19,182 nt of DNA. Origin: Haplosporangium gracile (Eukaryota; Mortierellomycota; Mortierellomycetes; Mortierellales; Mortierellaceae). Where the stretch lies: assembly GCA_015499985.1 (NCBI GenBank), contig JAAAUF010000265.1:1-19182 (forward strand), given 5' to 3'. Shown here one piece after another: positions 1 to 9,364 of the stretch (position 1 is its first letter; each line of letters begins with the position of its first letter). The position numbers and the translations under genes were made by a program. The notes below the pieces were generated by a model, which worked only from the letters and a program-made list of their open reading frames with translations, ran no database searches and was not told the origin of the DNA.

Positions 1-695
1 TCTTAATCTTGAGATAGCATGGGGTTGAAAAAAGTATGAAAAAGCCGTGCTAAATTCATGTGTTTCACTTTGATCATTAAAGTGGAGCGCGCTACTCTGA
101 TGAAGAACGCGTTTATTTTTATGACCCAATCATTCGTGACTCTGCCAAAAAGAGAGGCCTGAAAAAAGAAAAAGAAAAGCGCGACGAGGGCGTTCACTTG
201 TTCACTTTTGTGTCTAAGGTGGGCAATGGATACGTTGCAACAATAAATATCAAGAAAAGAGAGGTCGAGCCCCAAAGGGTATGCGCGCGCGTCTCTAATG
301 TTCCAATCTTTCTATCCCCCGAATATTTACTACTCACTCCCTCAATGTCTTCACTCTCTATCCCTCATTCTTTGTCAGTCATATGCCATTCAGCCCCTGC
401 CACCCTGCCGCCCATAAACACACATATCCAAATTCTTCAAAAGTGTTTGTATTATGGTTATTTTCTCTATCAAATTCTACTTTTGCTGCGTCGTTTTGTT
501 TTCGCCCTTCTTTTGTTAATATGTTGTTGGCTTGCGAGCGAGCTGGCTACTGTTGTTACTGGGGTCTATTGATCAACAAGAGCTTCAGAGATCACAGGCT
601 AACCCCCGTCCCCTTTCTTCTCCAAACCTTTACCTCCCTCTCAGAGAGTAAAGAGAAAGGATTCGATGATCCACTCTCGCGTATACTGTGTTACC
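1..695. other. Intergenic region left of RER1, no gene recognised
   Basis: The stretch contains the 3' flank of RER1, which is transcribed leftwards and stops at 698..696. Positions about 300-410 are CT-rich on the plus strand, like fungal promoters and leaders elsewhere in the window. An open frame at 383-745 has a low-complexity, Cys/Phe/Ser-rich translation with no recognisable family, and its end overlaps the RER1 coding exon in antisense. I therefore do not call it. No tRNA, rRNA or mobile-element signature was seen. Confidence 0.5.
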
Positions 696-2187
696 CTAGG
701 AGAAGCTTTTGTTCCCTCCGCCATAGGATTTCTTTCCAATGTTGAAGGGGATATAGCGGTACTTGATCATGTGTTTGATCTGGCGCTTCATAGTCAGCGC
801 GAAAAGAATGCAGAAATACACCAGAAGGATAGGCCAGAACACGGGAATGTCAAAGACGCGGAACAGGGTGCAGAAGAACGCGATCACTATCGAGCGTGTC
901 GCAGAGTGCCTATTTACATATAGGACAAATATTAACATAAATCATATGAAAAACAGCACACGCGGTTAGTAAAAGAATAAAGAAAGTTCCCTAGTGGGGT
1001 GTGTGTTACAGAAAAAAAAACGTTGTGTCTCAGATGCCGTGTCGGAGCGTAGTAAAGTTGCCCAAAAGCGCGATGAGCGACAGAGGGAACACAAAAACAG
1101 GTTCCATCTTGAAAGATCATGCCATCCTGTCCTATTTATAAATCATCCGATCCTGCCATCCTATCCAGCAAGCACGTTGTATCAAACATTCAGTTCTCCA
1201 CAGCTGTATCCTCGTCCGCTATGAATGATCCATAATTCCGGGATTCCGCTGAATAAACGTCCCTACACCAGTCTGTGAAGCATAAAGAAGACTCACCAGA
1301 ACTTGAACTCGGGTAACCTCCGAACAAAGGGACGAAACTCATCGTCGGATCTTGTGGGCAACACGGGTCCTCCTTCCTCGACCGAATCGGCCTCCATATC
1401 CATCTCGAGCGAGGGATCAATCTTAGGCTGCAAGAAGGCCAGGAAGAGATTGAGAAGATAGATACCCAGGGCATAGGTGACAATGTACCATCCCTGAGCG
1501 ATGAACACTCTGATAAAGTAGATCAACAAGACCACTCCTGTAAATGCCCAGCGCTCTTTGGTATGAGGCGTGGCTTTGTCGAGGATCGCTTGGTAGCGCT
1601 AAAATCGCGGTTGAAAAATAATGATGACATAGGCACATGAAAGTCGTGTTAGGATGGGATTTGTTCACCGCTCAAAAGACCGCCTCCTAGTATATAGTTG
1701 ACGATTCCATGGTTCTGAACGAATGGCTCCAGCTCCTTGGCTCTCTATTAGCGGATCCACGATAACCGAATGGTGGTTCTCCAGATCGACGCCTCAGTAC
1801 CTCGTTGATCATACCATCAGTTTTAGACTACACGCCCGTCCGTCCGTCCTACTGTAAGCAAGTACAAAAGCAATTGATAGCCTGTACCAGTGTGGTGGTT
1901 TGTCTCCTGCACTATGCCCGTTATCTTGAACTTTTCAGCTGATGATGGTCCCGACATCCTGATCAGTGAGAAGCACAGCATCTGCTCCCCTAGTTCACAC
2001 TTTGACTGCAACCGATCCTTCCTATACATGTGACCCTTCCAGATGACAAAGAGACTAGCAAGTTTGTTTGCATCCTGACGGTGGACTGTGAGATTTGTAG
2101 CCGACGAGATGATGAAGGACATACCTGTTCGAGGGCTGACTTTTGGGCCCAGAAGGCATTGCCTTCTTGAGGTGCATCAGAGTTCAT
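696..2187 (-). CDS. RER1: Rer1 family ER retrieval receptor
   Basis: Rer1 is a four-helix membrane protein that cycles between Golgi and ER. It returns escaped ER membrane proteins and unassembled subunits by reading polar residues in their membrane spans. The exons are 2187..2125, 1598..1297 and 909..696, giving 192 residues, a normal length for the family (yeast about 188). Donors are GTATGT and GTGAGT, acceptors TAG. Visible hallmarks are [11 protein letters not shown] just before the first membrane pair, [18 protein letters not shown] (about 56-73), the signature [13 protein letters not shown] spanning the second junction (W122 is split TG|G), then [13 protein letters not shown] and [16 protein letters not shown]. 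The start is the only ATG giving the short acidic N-terminus [10 protein letters not shown]. Introns of 526 and 387 nt are long for this window. A small missed exon in the first intron cannot be excluded, but exon 1 joins exon 2 as a plausible helix ([14 protein letters not shown]). Confidence 0.93.
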
Positions 2188-2420
2188 GGTGCTTGACGGT
2201 TCTGTTGCTTCGCTTGTTCTTCAGTCGACAGTGCTGTTGCTGTGTGTTTGGGCAGAGTGTCGTCCGTGTACGAGTATGTTTCGACCAGAGGAGGAGGAGG
2301 AATAGATTATGCGACGATGATGAAAAAAGATGTAAAAGAAGGAGCAAAATGAAAGAGGGAAGGAAGGTTAGGCTTACCCACTTTAGAACGATTCGTTGTA
2401 CGCGACTGCTATTTGGAGTT

Positions 2421-2426
2421 TTTATT
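2421..2426 (-). terminator. AATAAA polyadenylation signal overlapping the METTL23-like stop codon
   Basis: On the minus strand the end of the gene reads CAA TAA TAAAAA, so a canonical AATAAA hexamer overlaps the TAA stop (2427..2425). This would give a very short 3' UTR inside the 237-bp gap before the RER1 start codon. Confidence 0.45.
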
Positions 2427-3903
2427 ATTGGCTGCTGGCTGGCGCCCGGGTCCGTATCCAGGCTGCAAACGCGTCGTCACCACGGCCACGCTTACAGATC
2501 CACAAAAAATGCACGCTGCTTAACGACCCACCGTCTCCCATCCTGTGAGTATAGGCCTGCTCATCTTCAGACTTACTCACAGGGTCAACAATGGATTCCT
2601 TAGTCACACAATCATCCTCGTCTTCCACCTCAGAGTCAGATCCAGACGAGTAGTCCACCAGGGCAAGAGCAGGCTTTTTCGTCGACTTTGCCTTAGGTGT
2701 ACTCATAGCGCGACCAATCTCCTCCTTCGCCAGCCTCAACCACCTATCTTCTTCATCCTCGTCCTCGTCCCCGTCTTCTTCTTCCGACTTTTGGTCTTCA
2801 TCATTCTGACCCTGCTTCTCGCTGAGCCCTTCCGAGACACTCGCCCAAAACTCGTCTTCCTTTTCCCCAATGCCCATATCACCTTCACCTCTAGCAGCAT
2901 CGCCAGAGACAAACTTGCTCATGTCGAAATCGAATGCTTCCCATTCTATAACTCGTCCTTCGAGTCCCCACTTTTCAAGTAAGTGGTCAATATTCCGCTT
3001 TGCACTCCTGTTCTGATAGGTCGTCAGGAAGACACAGTTTGGGTTATGGCGGTTGATGATATACGAGACCGTCGAAAGCAATGGCTCAAAATCTAACACG
3101 CCAAACAAAAGGTAATTAATAGGCTTTGTGAGTAAGTAATCAAATGCTAAAACGCAGTGCAAACGTCTACCAGAGCTTCCCAAAGAGGTACCTGGGGGGT
3201 TGTAAAAGGTGTCACTCCCGAGGATCAAATCAATCTTTCCTGGATTAGTGACGCCTTCTTTAACTTGATCAGATGCAGAGACATCCTGAAGAAGCTGGAG
3301 CAGACCGCCATCAAGATTAAGAGGGCTTGCTAGTGTAAAGTCACCCCAGCCCAGAGACCGCACCATAATCCTGTGGTGATGTTGCTGTTCCTGGTCCATT
3401 GACCATGATATATGGTTCCCCTGATATGCTCGCTGAATGTTACCGAGGATATGGGGCGCATTGGGTCGGTCTGTGGTAACGAGAACCGTCGATCCTGGGG
3501 TCGTCGTCTTGGCGAGCAAGAGAGATGGCAGCGCGGTGCCTGCTCCGAGTTCAAGGATGATTTTTGGATCGTCCATGGTTCCTGTAAACATGTCCAGGCG
3601 GTGGAATATGTACTCTGCTAGCACCAGTGCGGACGGCCAGACATAGAGACCGAAGTCTGCATCGAGTAGCTACAGTCGAAAAGAGGAAAATAGCAGCGTC
3701 AGTCAGTGAAACGGTAGCAGATCATGGCAGATTCCATGAAGGCGTCTGACTGGTTGTTGCTCATGGTTGATGAGAATGGCGAATAGTACCTCAAGGACTT
3801 TGACGGTGACGGCTTGTTGGTTGGACACGTAGTGATACAGCTTGCATGCTTGACGATGTTGGCTGCTGGATGAGGAGGAAGACGGAAAAAAAGCGGAATC
3901 CAT
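2425..3903 (-). CDS. METTL23: METTL23-type seven-beta-strand methyltransferase with acidic insert
   Basis: This is a SAM-dependent methyltransferase of the METTL23 / methyltransferase-16 family, whose members modify protein Arg or Lys. The exons are 3903..3790, 3669..3192 and 3092..2425, giving 419 residues. Family hallmarks seen are LLDADFGLYVWPSALVLAEY (39-58), SAM-binding motif I ELGAG (78-82), the post-I acidic residue in VTTDRP, DLILGSD (185-191) followed by TFYNPP, then across the second junction DFEPLLSTV, TTYQNRSA and WEAFDFD. A final strand, SVHFLWICKR, sits at about 390-399. Between about 260 and 388 lies a charged, probably disordered insert with Glu/Asp runs and a Lys-rich stretch, which makes the protein about twice the length of human METTL23. 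The second intron (99 nt) has no in-frame stop; removing it restores the family alignment. The gene is divergent from TBCC and tandem with RER1. The precise substrate cannot be read from sequence. Confidence 0.86.
3093..3191 (-). other. 99-nt stopless, frame-preserving intron of the METTL23-like gene
   Basis: The exon ends CCCCCAG, the intron starts GTACCTCTTT and ends GTGTTAG, with a TTAAT branch-like site near the 3' end. The length is 99 nt and the read-through frame has no stop. Splicing joins TFYNPP to DFEPLL, exactly matching METTL23 relatives. Retention would insert 33 residues rich in Leu after the catalytic-site strand. Confidence 0.82.
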
Positions 3904-4038
3904 TGGCAGAACAAAAAATACGCAGACCTAAAAAATAAACTAGGTCAGCCAGCCTTGGTTTTTCATTTTTCACACCCCGCTTTCTTCTCAGGGCACTTTC
4001 ACTCCTTCCATCAACTCACTCATCCATCTCTCACCGTC
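3904..4038. promoter_or_regulatory. 135-bp divergent promoter between METTL23-like gene and TBCC
   Basis: The two start codons point away from each other and are only 135 bp apart, so both leaders and any shared promoter must lie here. The METTL23 side carries an AT-rich core (TAAAAAATAAAC) inside an inverted repeat. The TBCC side is CT-rich (4000-4035), as in other leaders of this window. Confidence 0.7.
3925..3946. repeat. Inverted repeat GACCTA-N10-TAGGTC in the divergent promoter
   Basis: The perfect 6-bp arms GACCTA (3925-3930) and TAGGTC (3941-3946) flank an A-rich 10-bp spacer, putting the half-sites about 1.5 helical turns apart. It lies 22 bp upstream of the METTL23-like start codon and 92 bp upstream of the TBCC start codon. 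A dimeric transcription-factor site is possible; no factor is identified. Confidence 0.4.
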
Positions 4039-5404
4039 ATGTCCGAGGCATCAAAAGACTTTCGCGCCGCATTCGAACCCGAGAAGCAGAGTATGTACGA
4101 CAACCCAGGACTATACCATGGACAACGTTTGAAAGAAAAGTCAAAGAGACACCACTAACTACTCTGCTACTTCTATGTTGTTCGACATAGGCATTGAGGA
4201 GGCTCTGGCAGGGCTGGACAAGGTGCCCAAGGACGAACTGCAAGCCAACATCGACAGCATCGTTCAGCGGATTAATGCTCTGGAAAAAACAGTGACCGCA
4301 AAGATCAGCATCCTGCCCGCCTTTGACGCCAGGATGTGTATGGACGTAAGTCAGACACCAACACCACCTGGACAAAGCATCGGCAGAGAAGCAGAGAATC
4401 AGCGATGCGAAGGATGTAAGGCACTAACCGACTCCACTACTCGCGGACACATAGGCAATTAAATCAATGTCGGAGAGACTGGCTCAGTTGCGGGTGAAAC
4501 TTGTCCCCAAAGCAAAGTTCTCTTTCAAGTCCAGGAAAACTACAGGAGCAACACCTTCACCAACCAGCATACCCAAACCTGCCGCTTCGCCAAAACCGGC
4601 GGTATCAACACCAACTATCGACCAAAGTCAGTTCTTGAAGTTTGAAGACCGGACAGGAGAGCACTTGTTCATCGGATCGCTTTCGGTGTCCGAGACAGGA
4701 TCAGGAGCAGCAAAGGACGTGGCTCTGACCAACTTAACGGACTGCACCATTAATTTGGTCCACGATATTCCACTCGGCGCCATCCACGTGAAGAACTTGA
4801 AGCGTTGCACGCTTGTCTTCCCACCTGTATCTGGAAGTATCCTGCTGCACGATTGCGAAGGATGCACCTTGGTCGGTGCCTGTCATCAGGTACCCAATCT
4901 TGACTATTTTTATTTGTTCAATTGACGAAGGGAGATAACTGCTTGACTAACTTTTTTACATTGCCAACTGAACTTGTTGCTGTTAGTCCCGGATGCACAC
5001 ATCGACCAACATGAACATATATATCCATGTGACAAGCGAGCCCATAATTGAGGGCTGTACCGACATGCGGTTTGCGCCCTATGGACAAATCTTGCCCTCC
5101 AAGGAACTCAACCGTCTCTTCGAGGTAAAAAAATAAAATGCATGTGGAATGACTTGTGAATTGGGAATAGGTCAATTGGAGGAAGTGATGGAAGGGCAAC
5201 TAACCCATTTTGTTGTTCGTTGGCAAAAAAACATATGAATAGATTGCTCAGCTGAATCAGGGGGTGAACTTGTTCGACAAGGTGAAGGACTTTAACTGGC
5301 TGCGACAGCAACAATCGCCCAACTGGAGGCTTTTGGAGGAGAGCGAACTCCAACTTGAGGTTGTCCCACAAATCCTGTCCAAAGATCGATCGGTGGCAAA
5401 GTAA
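4039..5404 (+). CDS. TBCC: Tubulin-specific chaperone C (tubulin-folding cofactor C)
   Basis: TBCC works with cofactors D and E as the GTPase-activating component that releases assembly-competent alpha/beta-tubulin. The exons are 4039-4090, 4191-4345, 4455-4889, 4987-5124 and 5243-5404, giving 313 residues (human 346). The N-terminal part (about 1-85) is a charged helical region typical of the spectrin-like domain, with ALAGLDKVPKDELQANID and later SMSERLAQLRVKL. A Pro/Ser/Ala/Lys linker follows at about 95-120, then the C-CAP/TBCC beta-helix (about 128-260) with DCTINL, LKRCTLVFPPVSGSILLHDC and SEPIIEGCTDMRFAPY. The arginine-finger motif appears as CHQ-SRMHTS, with the presumed catalytic Arg at 216. 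It is created at the exon 3/exon 4 junction, the Arg being the second codon of exon 4. All phases close. The gene is divergent from the METTL23-like gene. Confidence 0.95.
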
Positions 5405-5410
5405 AATAAA
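5405..5410 (+). terminator. AATAAA immediately after the TBCC stop codon
   Basis: The stop TAA (5402-5404) is followed directly by AATAAA, the canonical polyadenylation hexamer. This implies a very short 3' UTR if it is used. Confidence 0.45.
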
Positions 5411-5900
5411 CAAGCGTTTTATCATACCAGGAAGAAAGGCGAGTATTTGTTGGTTGTCCAAGTAGGTTGTCTGTTCTCTTTTGCGCATTGGCCTGTCGCG
5501 GGACAAAATCTTTTTCTGGTATCATGATGATCAAATACAATTTTCTTTCTTTCTATGCTCCCTTCTCTTTTGATTGAAGGAAGGTCCATAATATGGTCCA
5601 GAACCTAAACACAAGCTCACAAAAATAGTTTCCCTCATCGCTTTCTCGCCCTTCCTTAAAGGTTGTTTCTATTTACTTTTTAGCTATTCTCTACTTTCTT
5701 TCTTTCATTCTTTCATTTCCACTCTTCATTCTTTCATTCATCGCTCCATCTCTTACACACAACCTTTCCACCATTGTCGACTTTACCTTTTGTACACAAC
5801 ACCAACATCACTACAAAACTCCCTTCATACAGTTCCTTCTACCACCCGCAATACCCTCGCCTTCACAACACCCTCGCCTTTACAACACATATACGCAGCC
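5411..5900 (+). promoter_or_regulatory. TBCC-CAX4 intergenic region and CT-rich leader
   Basis: No gene is seen. From about 5640 to 5800 the plus strand is strongly pyrimidine-rich, with repeated TTTC and TTCATTC words (for example 5690-5745). From 5810 to 5900 it carries ACAAC/CCCTCGCC words leading into the CAX4 ATG at 5901. This matches the leader style ahead of the other plus-strand genes. Confidence 0.5.
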
Positions 5901-7111
5901 ATGCACGACATCCTACCAACAAAGTCCAATATCCCTCCTCACCATACCCTTACGTCCCTCTCTCTTACCCATGTCCTCCACGGAAGCGATATCTACTCAA
6001 AGATCTTTGCCCACCTCACTCTATCGCCCCTGGCCATCACTTGCAGCTATGTCGCCGTTATGCTCACCACAAGAGACCTCACCGTCATCCTCATGCTCGC
6101 CGGGCAACTGTTGAACGAATGTGTCAACTTTGTCCTCAAACGACTAGTCAAACAAGCTAGACCCACAGGTAAGGCTACCAAAGGATATCAGGATTCGATT
6201 TGGCGAGGAAGGAATAGCAAGGACGCAAAAAATAACTGTTGCGTTGCAAGGAAAAAAAGAAATTTTGCATATGTTCGATCTAATTGGCCATTCGCCAACG
6301 TGCAATTTCACTCACATGCCTGTCTTTATATCTTGCTGTACTTGATAGAATACCTCGGAGATGGATACGGGATGCCTTCTAGTCACTCACAGTTCATGGC
6401 CTACTTTGCCACCTATATGATCATTCTCATGTACCGGAAGTAAGTTGCAGGAAGGGCCCGCAAGCGATCTTGTGCCTTTGTCGACCCAGTTGCTCCTCCC
6501 TCCTTTTGCTAAACCCTAAACGTGCGATAAAACGCGACGAACAGACAACTCACCAGTCGTACTTTTTTAATGTTTTTTTAGCGGTGCATCATCTAGAGCT
6601 GTCAGTCCCCATGTTGTTACAGCCTTGGTCTTGATCTGGTCCATACTTGTCGTTTACTCTCGGTATGAATTGTTCACTCTGTCCATGGAAAGTTTTTTTC
6701 GAGACAAAGAAGCATTTTAACACACAAATGTGCAGGACAACAGCCCTCACAGGATCTGATCAGGAAAGAAGAACGAAGGAAGCACAAGAAAAAACAAAAA
6801 AAAATGGAAGTATCTCTAACGAAATTTTCTCTCTGATATTTATTGTCGCACGCACTCTTAGTGTCCATTTGTATTATCACACATGGCAGCAGGTAGTAGC
6901 AGGAACGATCTGCGGATGTCTATTTGCAGCAGGATACTATTTCTTTGTCAGTCGGTTCTTGCGTTCCCGGGGCATGCAGAACTGGATGCTAGACAACCCG
7001 TTTGGACAGTGGGCGCATATTGTTGATCGGGAACAGATAGATAACGTGTACGAGTGGGAATGGAACCAGTTCCAGCAGTGGCGCAAGATCACCCAGGGCA
7101 AGGCCGACTGA
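5901..7111 (+). CDS. CAX4: Dolichyldiphosphatase (PAP2 superfamily)
   Basis: The enzyme cleaves dolichyl diphosphate, released into the ER lumen by oligosaccharyltransferase, to dolichyl phosphate for reuse in N-glycosylation (yeast Cax4/Cwh8, human DOLPP1). The exons are 5901-6168, 6349-6439, 6582-6662 and 6862-7111, giving 229 residues, the expected size. The three phosphatase motifs are intact: KX6RP as K80-RLVKQA-R87-P88, the second motif as GMPSSHSQF (Ser101-His102 region), and the third, rebuilt across the last junction, as S146-R147-VHLYY-H153-TWQQ. Gln replaces the usual Asp after the third-motif His, as in this subfamily. Hydrophobic spans fit a multi-pass ER protein, and the tail is Trp-rich (YEWEWNQFQQW). 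The first intron (180 nt) is stopless and a multiple of three. The ATG at 5901 is the first that gives a sensible N-terminus. Confidence 0.95.
6169..6348 (+). other. 180-nt stopless, frame-preserving intron 1 of CAX4
   Basis: The donor is CACAG|GTAAGG and the acceptor CTTGATAG|AATACC. The length is 180 nt and the read-through frame stays open. Splicing joins QARPT to EYLGDGYG. Retention would add 60 residues, Lys/Arg/Asn-rich at first, between the first and second phosphatase motifs. Confidence 0.85.
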
Positions 7112-7507
7112 TCACCCTGGGTTATTTATGCATAGAAAAAAAATATAAAGGCGCACATCTAGACACACTTATATTGCGATACGTATCGTGCGTAGTTTCT
7201 ATGACCAGTTTTTGAAAAAAAAAAAAAGCCCATGGTTTTGACTCATACCATGTTTTTGGATGCGGCTATGATCTAATAATGGGCGCCATGGTGCACGCAA
7301 AGTTGAATATGCTGAATGTTGATATCAGCAGCTAGTGGGCAGTCGTAGTGAACTGTCAAAATTCATCCACGTTGAGCTCTATGAGAGACAAGCCACCCTA
7401 CATTTCACGCCCGTTCCTGGTCGTCGCCATCTTATTTCTTTCCATCTCGTTCTTTTCTTTTTCTCTCAACATTCCCTTCCATCACCACAACCAACAGCAC
7501 ATCCGCC
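7112..7507 (+). promoter_or_regulatory. CAX4-NMT1 intergenic region
   Basis: No gene is seen. It holds an A run at about 7215-7227, then the inverted repeat CATGGT-N10-ACCATG (7231-7252), which could form a short hairpin in the CAX4 3' flank. From about 7430 to 7480 there is the CT-rich leader of NMT1, and the 20 bases before the ATG carry CCAACAGCACATCCGCC. Confidence 0.45.
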
Positions 7508-9364
7508 ATGTCAGGGCCCGGCAAGAACAACAACAACAAGAAAAACGATGAAGTCTCGCATCCAACTGGCAACAAGCCTGCCCTGACTGCACAGAGATTC
7601 GAGCAAGAGTTGGCGAATGCACCCGCTGATGTCCAGGACAAACTCCGCGTCCTCCTCCAGCAGTTGGCTCTTGGCGCCGGTGGTGCCGCCGGCGCTGCTG
7701 CCGTCGGTAGTGGCAAGGAACCCAAGTCAATGGACGAGCACAAGTTCTGGAAGACCCAGCCCGTCGTCAAACATGGTATATCTACAACTCATCGGCTACA
7801 TGTTGTTGATTGCTCAGGCGCTTTTTTTTTTTTTTGAAGGGCATCTTTGCCAGGTGCTTCATTGCTAAGTGTGAGACTGATCTCTGTTAACACATATGCT
7901 CGTTTCTTACTTTATAAATATAGACGAGGTTGTTGAAGTTGACGGCGCCATTGAAGACGATGTTCCTCTGGATCAGGTCCGCGCTACGCCTTACCCCTTG
8001 CCCAAGGAGTTTGAGTGGTCTTTGGTGGATGTTGAGAACGACAAGGAGATCAAGGAGCTGTACGAGTTGTTGACATTGAACTATGTCGAGGATGACGATG
8101 CCATGTTCCGTTTCGATTACTCGGCCGAGTTCTTGAAGTGGGCTCTTTTGCCTCCTGGCTGGAAGAAGGCCTGGCACATTGGAGTCCGCGTCGCCTCTAA
8201 CAAGAAGCTCGTCGCCTTCATCAGCGGTATCCCCCAGGATGTTCGTGTTCACACCACGTATGTATTCCTGCCGCTGTTGTTTTCGTATTGTTGATTTCAT
8301 GACATGCTACTTTCCTGACTCCTACCAGCCTCTGTGATACAAACTAACAATTTTATTATTTCTCACTGTGCAATTTCGAACTTGATAGTGTCAAGCGCAT
8401 GGTGGAGATTAACTTTTTGTGTGTGCACAAGAAGCTCAGGAGTAAGCGTTTGGCTCCAGTTTTGATCAAGGAGGTCACTCGCAGGACGCATCTCGAGGGA
8501 ATCTTCCAGGCTGTCTACACTGCCGGAGTTGTCTTGCCCAAGCCCATGGCCACCTGCCGCTACTTCCATCGCTCGTTGAACCCCAAGAAGTTGGTCGAGA
8601 CTGGATTTTCTCATTTGGGACGTAACATGACGATGGCCCGTCTGATCAAGTTGAACAAGGTGGATGATCAGACCAGCACACCAGGATTGAGAGCCATGGA
8701 GGAGAAGGATGTTGCTGCTGTCGCTGCCCTGATGAACAAGTATTCGGCCCACTTTGATGTTGCTCCTCATTTCCAGGAAGCCGATGTTCGCCACTGGCTG
8801 ATCAGTCGTCCAGGAGTTGTTTGGGGCTATGTCGTCGAGGTAAGTGAAGCATGCATGCACCGGACTCATTTGATTTCATTTAAACGCGAGAACCGTATTT
8901 GTGGTCAGGAGGTCAGTTAGAACAGAAACTAACGTTTGTAATTGACTCCGCGTTTAAACAACTAGGACCTCGAGTCAAAGGAGATCACAGACTTTTTCTC
9001 GTTCTACTCATTACCCTCGACAGTCATCAACAACTCCAAGCACTCGACCTTAAACGCCGCCTACTCGTTCTACTATGCAGTTCAGACCCCCGACGAGGCA
9101 TTGAGCAAGATCGAGAATGCTGCTGAGCGTGAGAAGGTCAGGGCAGAGGGAATCAAGGGACGCTTGACGGCATTGATGCAGGATGCATTGACCTTGGCCC
9201 GACAGAACGACTTTGATGTCTACAACGCATTGAACTTGATGGACAATGCGCTCTTCACGGAGGACCTTCGTTTCGGACCTGGAGACGGTTACCTGCACTT
9301 TTACTTGTACAACTGGAGGTGTAGGGAGATCTCGAGCGAGAAGGTTGGGTTGGTCATGCTGTAA
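7508..9364 (+). CDS. NMT1: Glycylpeptide N-tetradecanoyltransferase (N-myristoyltransferase)
   Basis: NMT transfers myristate from myristoyl-CoA to the N-terminal glycine of substrates such as Arf GTPases and G-protein alpha subunits, in the cytosol and at membranes. The exons are 7508-7775, 7924-8257, 8389-8839 and 8966-9364, giving 483 residues. An Asn/Lys-rich N-terminus (NNNNKK) precedes an Ala/Gly stretch. The catalytic core starts near [12 protein letters not shown] signature 1 is [15 protein letters not shown] (207-221), beginning just after the second junction. Signature 2 appears as RFGPGDG near the C-terminus, followed by LHFYLYNW. The protein ends VGLVML; the C-terminal carboxylate acts as the catalytic base in fungal NMTs, so an intact end matters. 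Conserved blocks [25 protein letters not shown] and AAYSFYYAV are present. Donors are GTATAT, GTATGT and GTAAGT. Confidence 0.97.

Noticed and set aside
383..745. Plus-strand open frame of 120 codons with an ATG after a CT-rich stretch
   Set aside because: The translation is low complexity with no family resemblance, and its end is antisense to the certain last exon of RER1.
1823..2122. 99-codon minus-strand frame within RER1 intron 1
   Set aside because: It begins just inside the intron after a good GTATGT donor and shows no Rer1-like or other recognisable sequence.
4068..4079. TTCGAA-containing words resembling a tRNA B box (also near 8376 and 12752)
   Set aside because: They lie in coding exons or an intron and have no matching A box, acceptor stem or cloverleaf.
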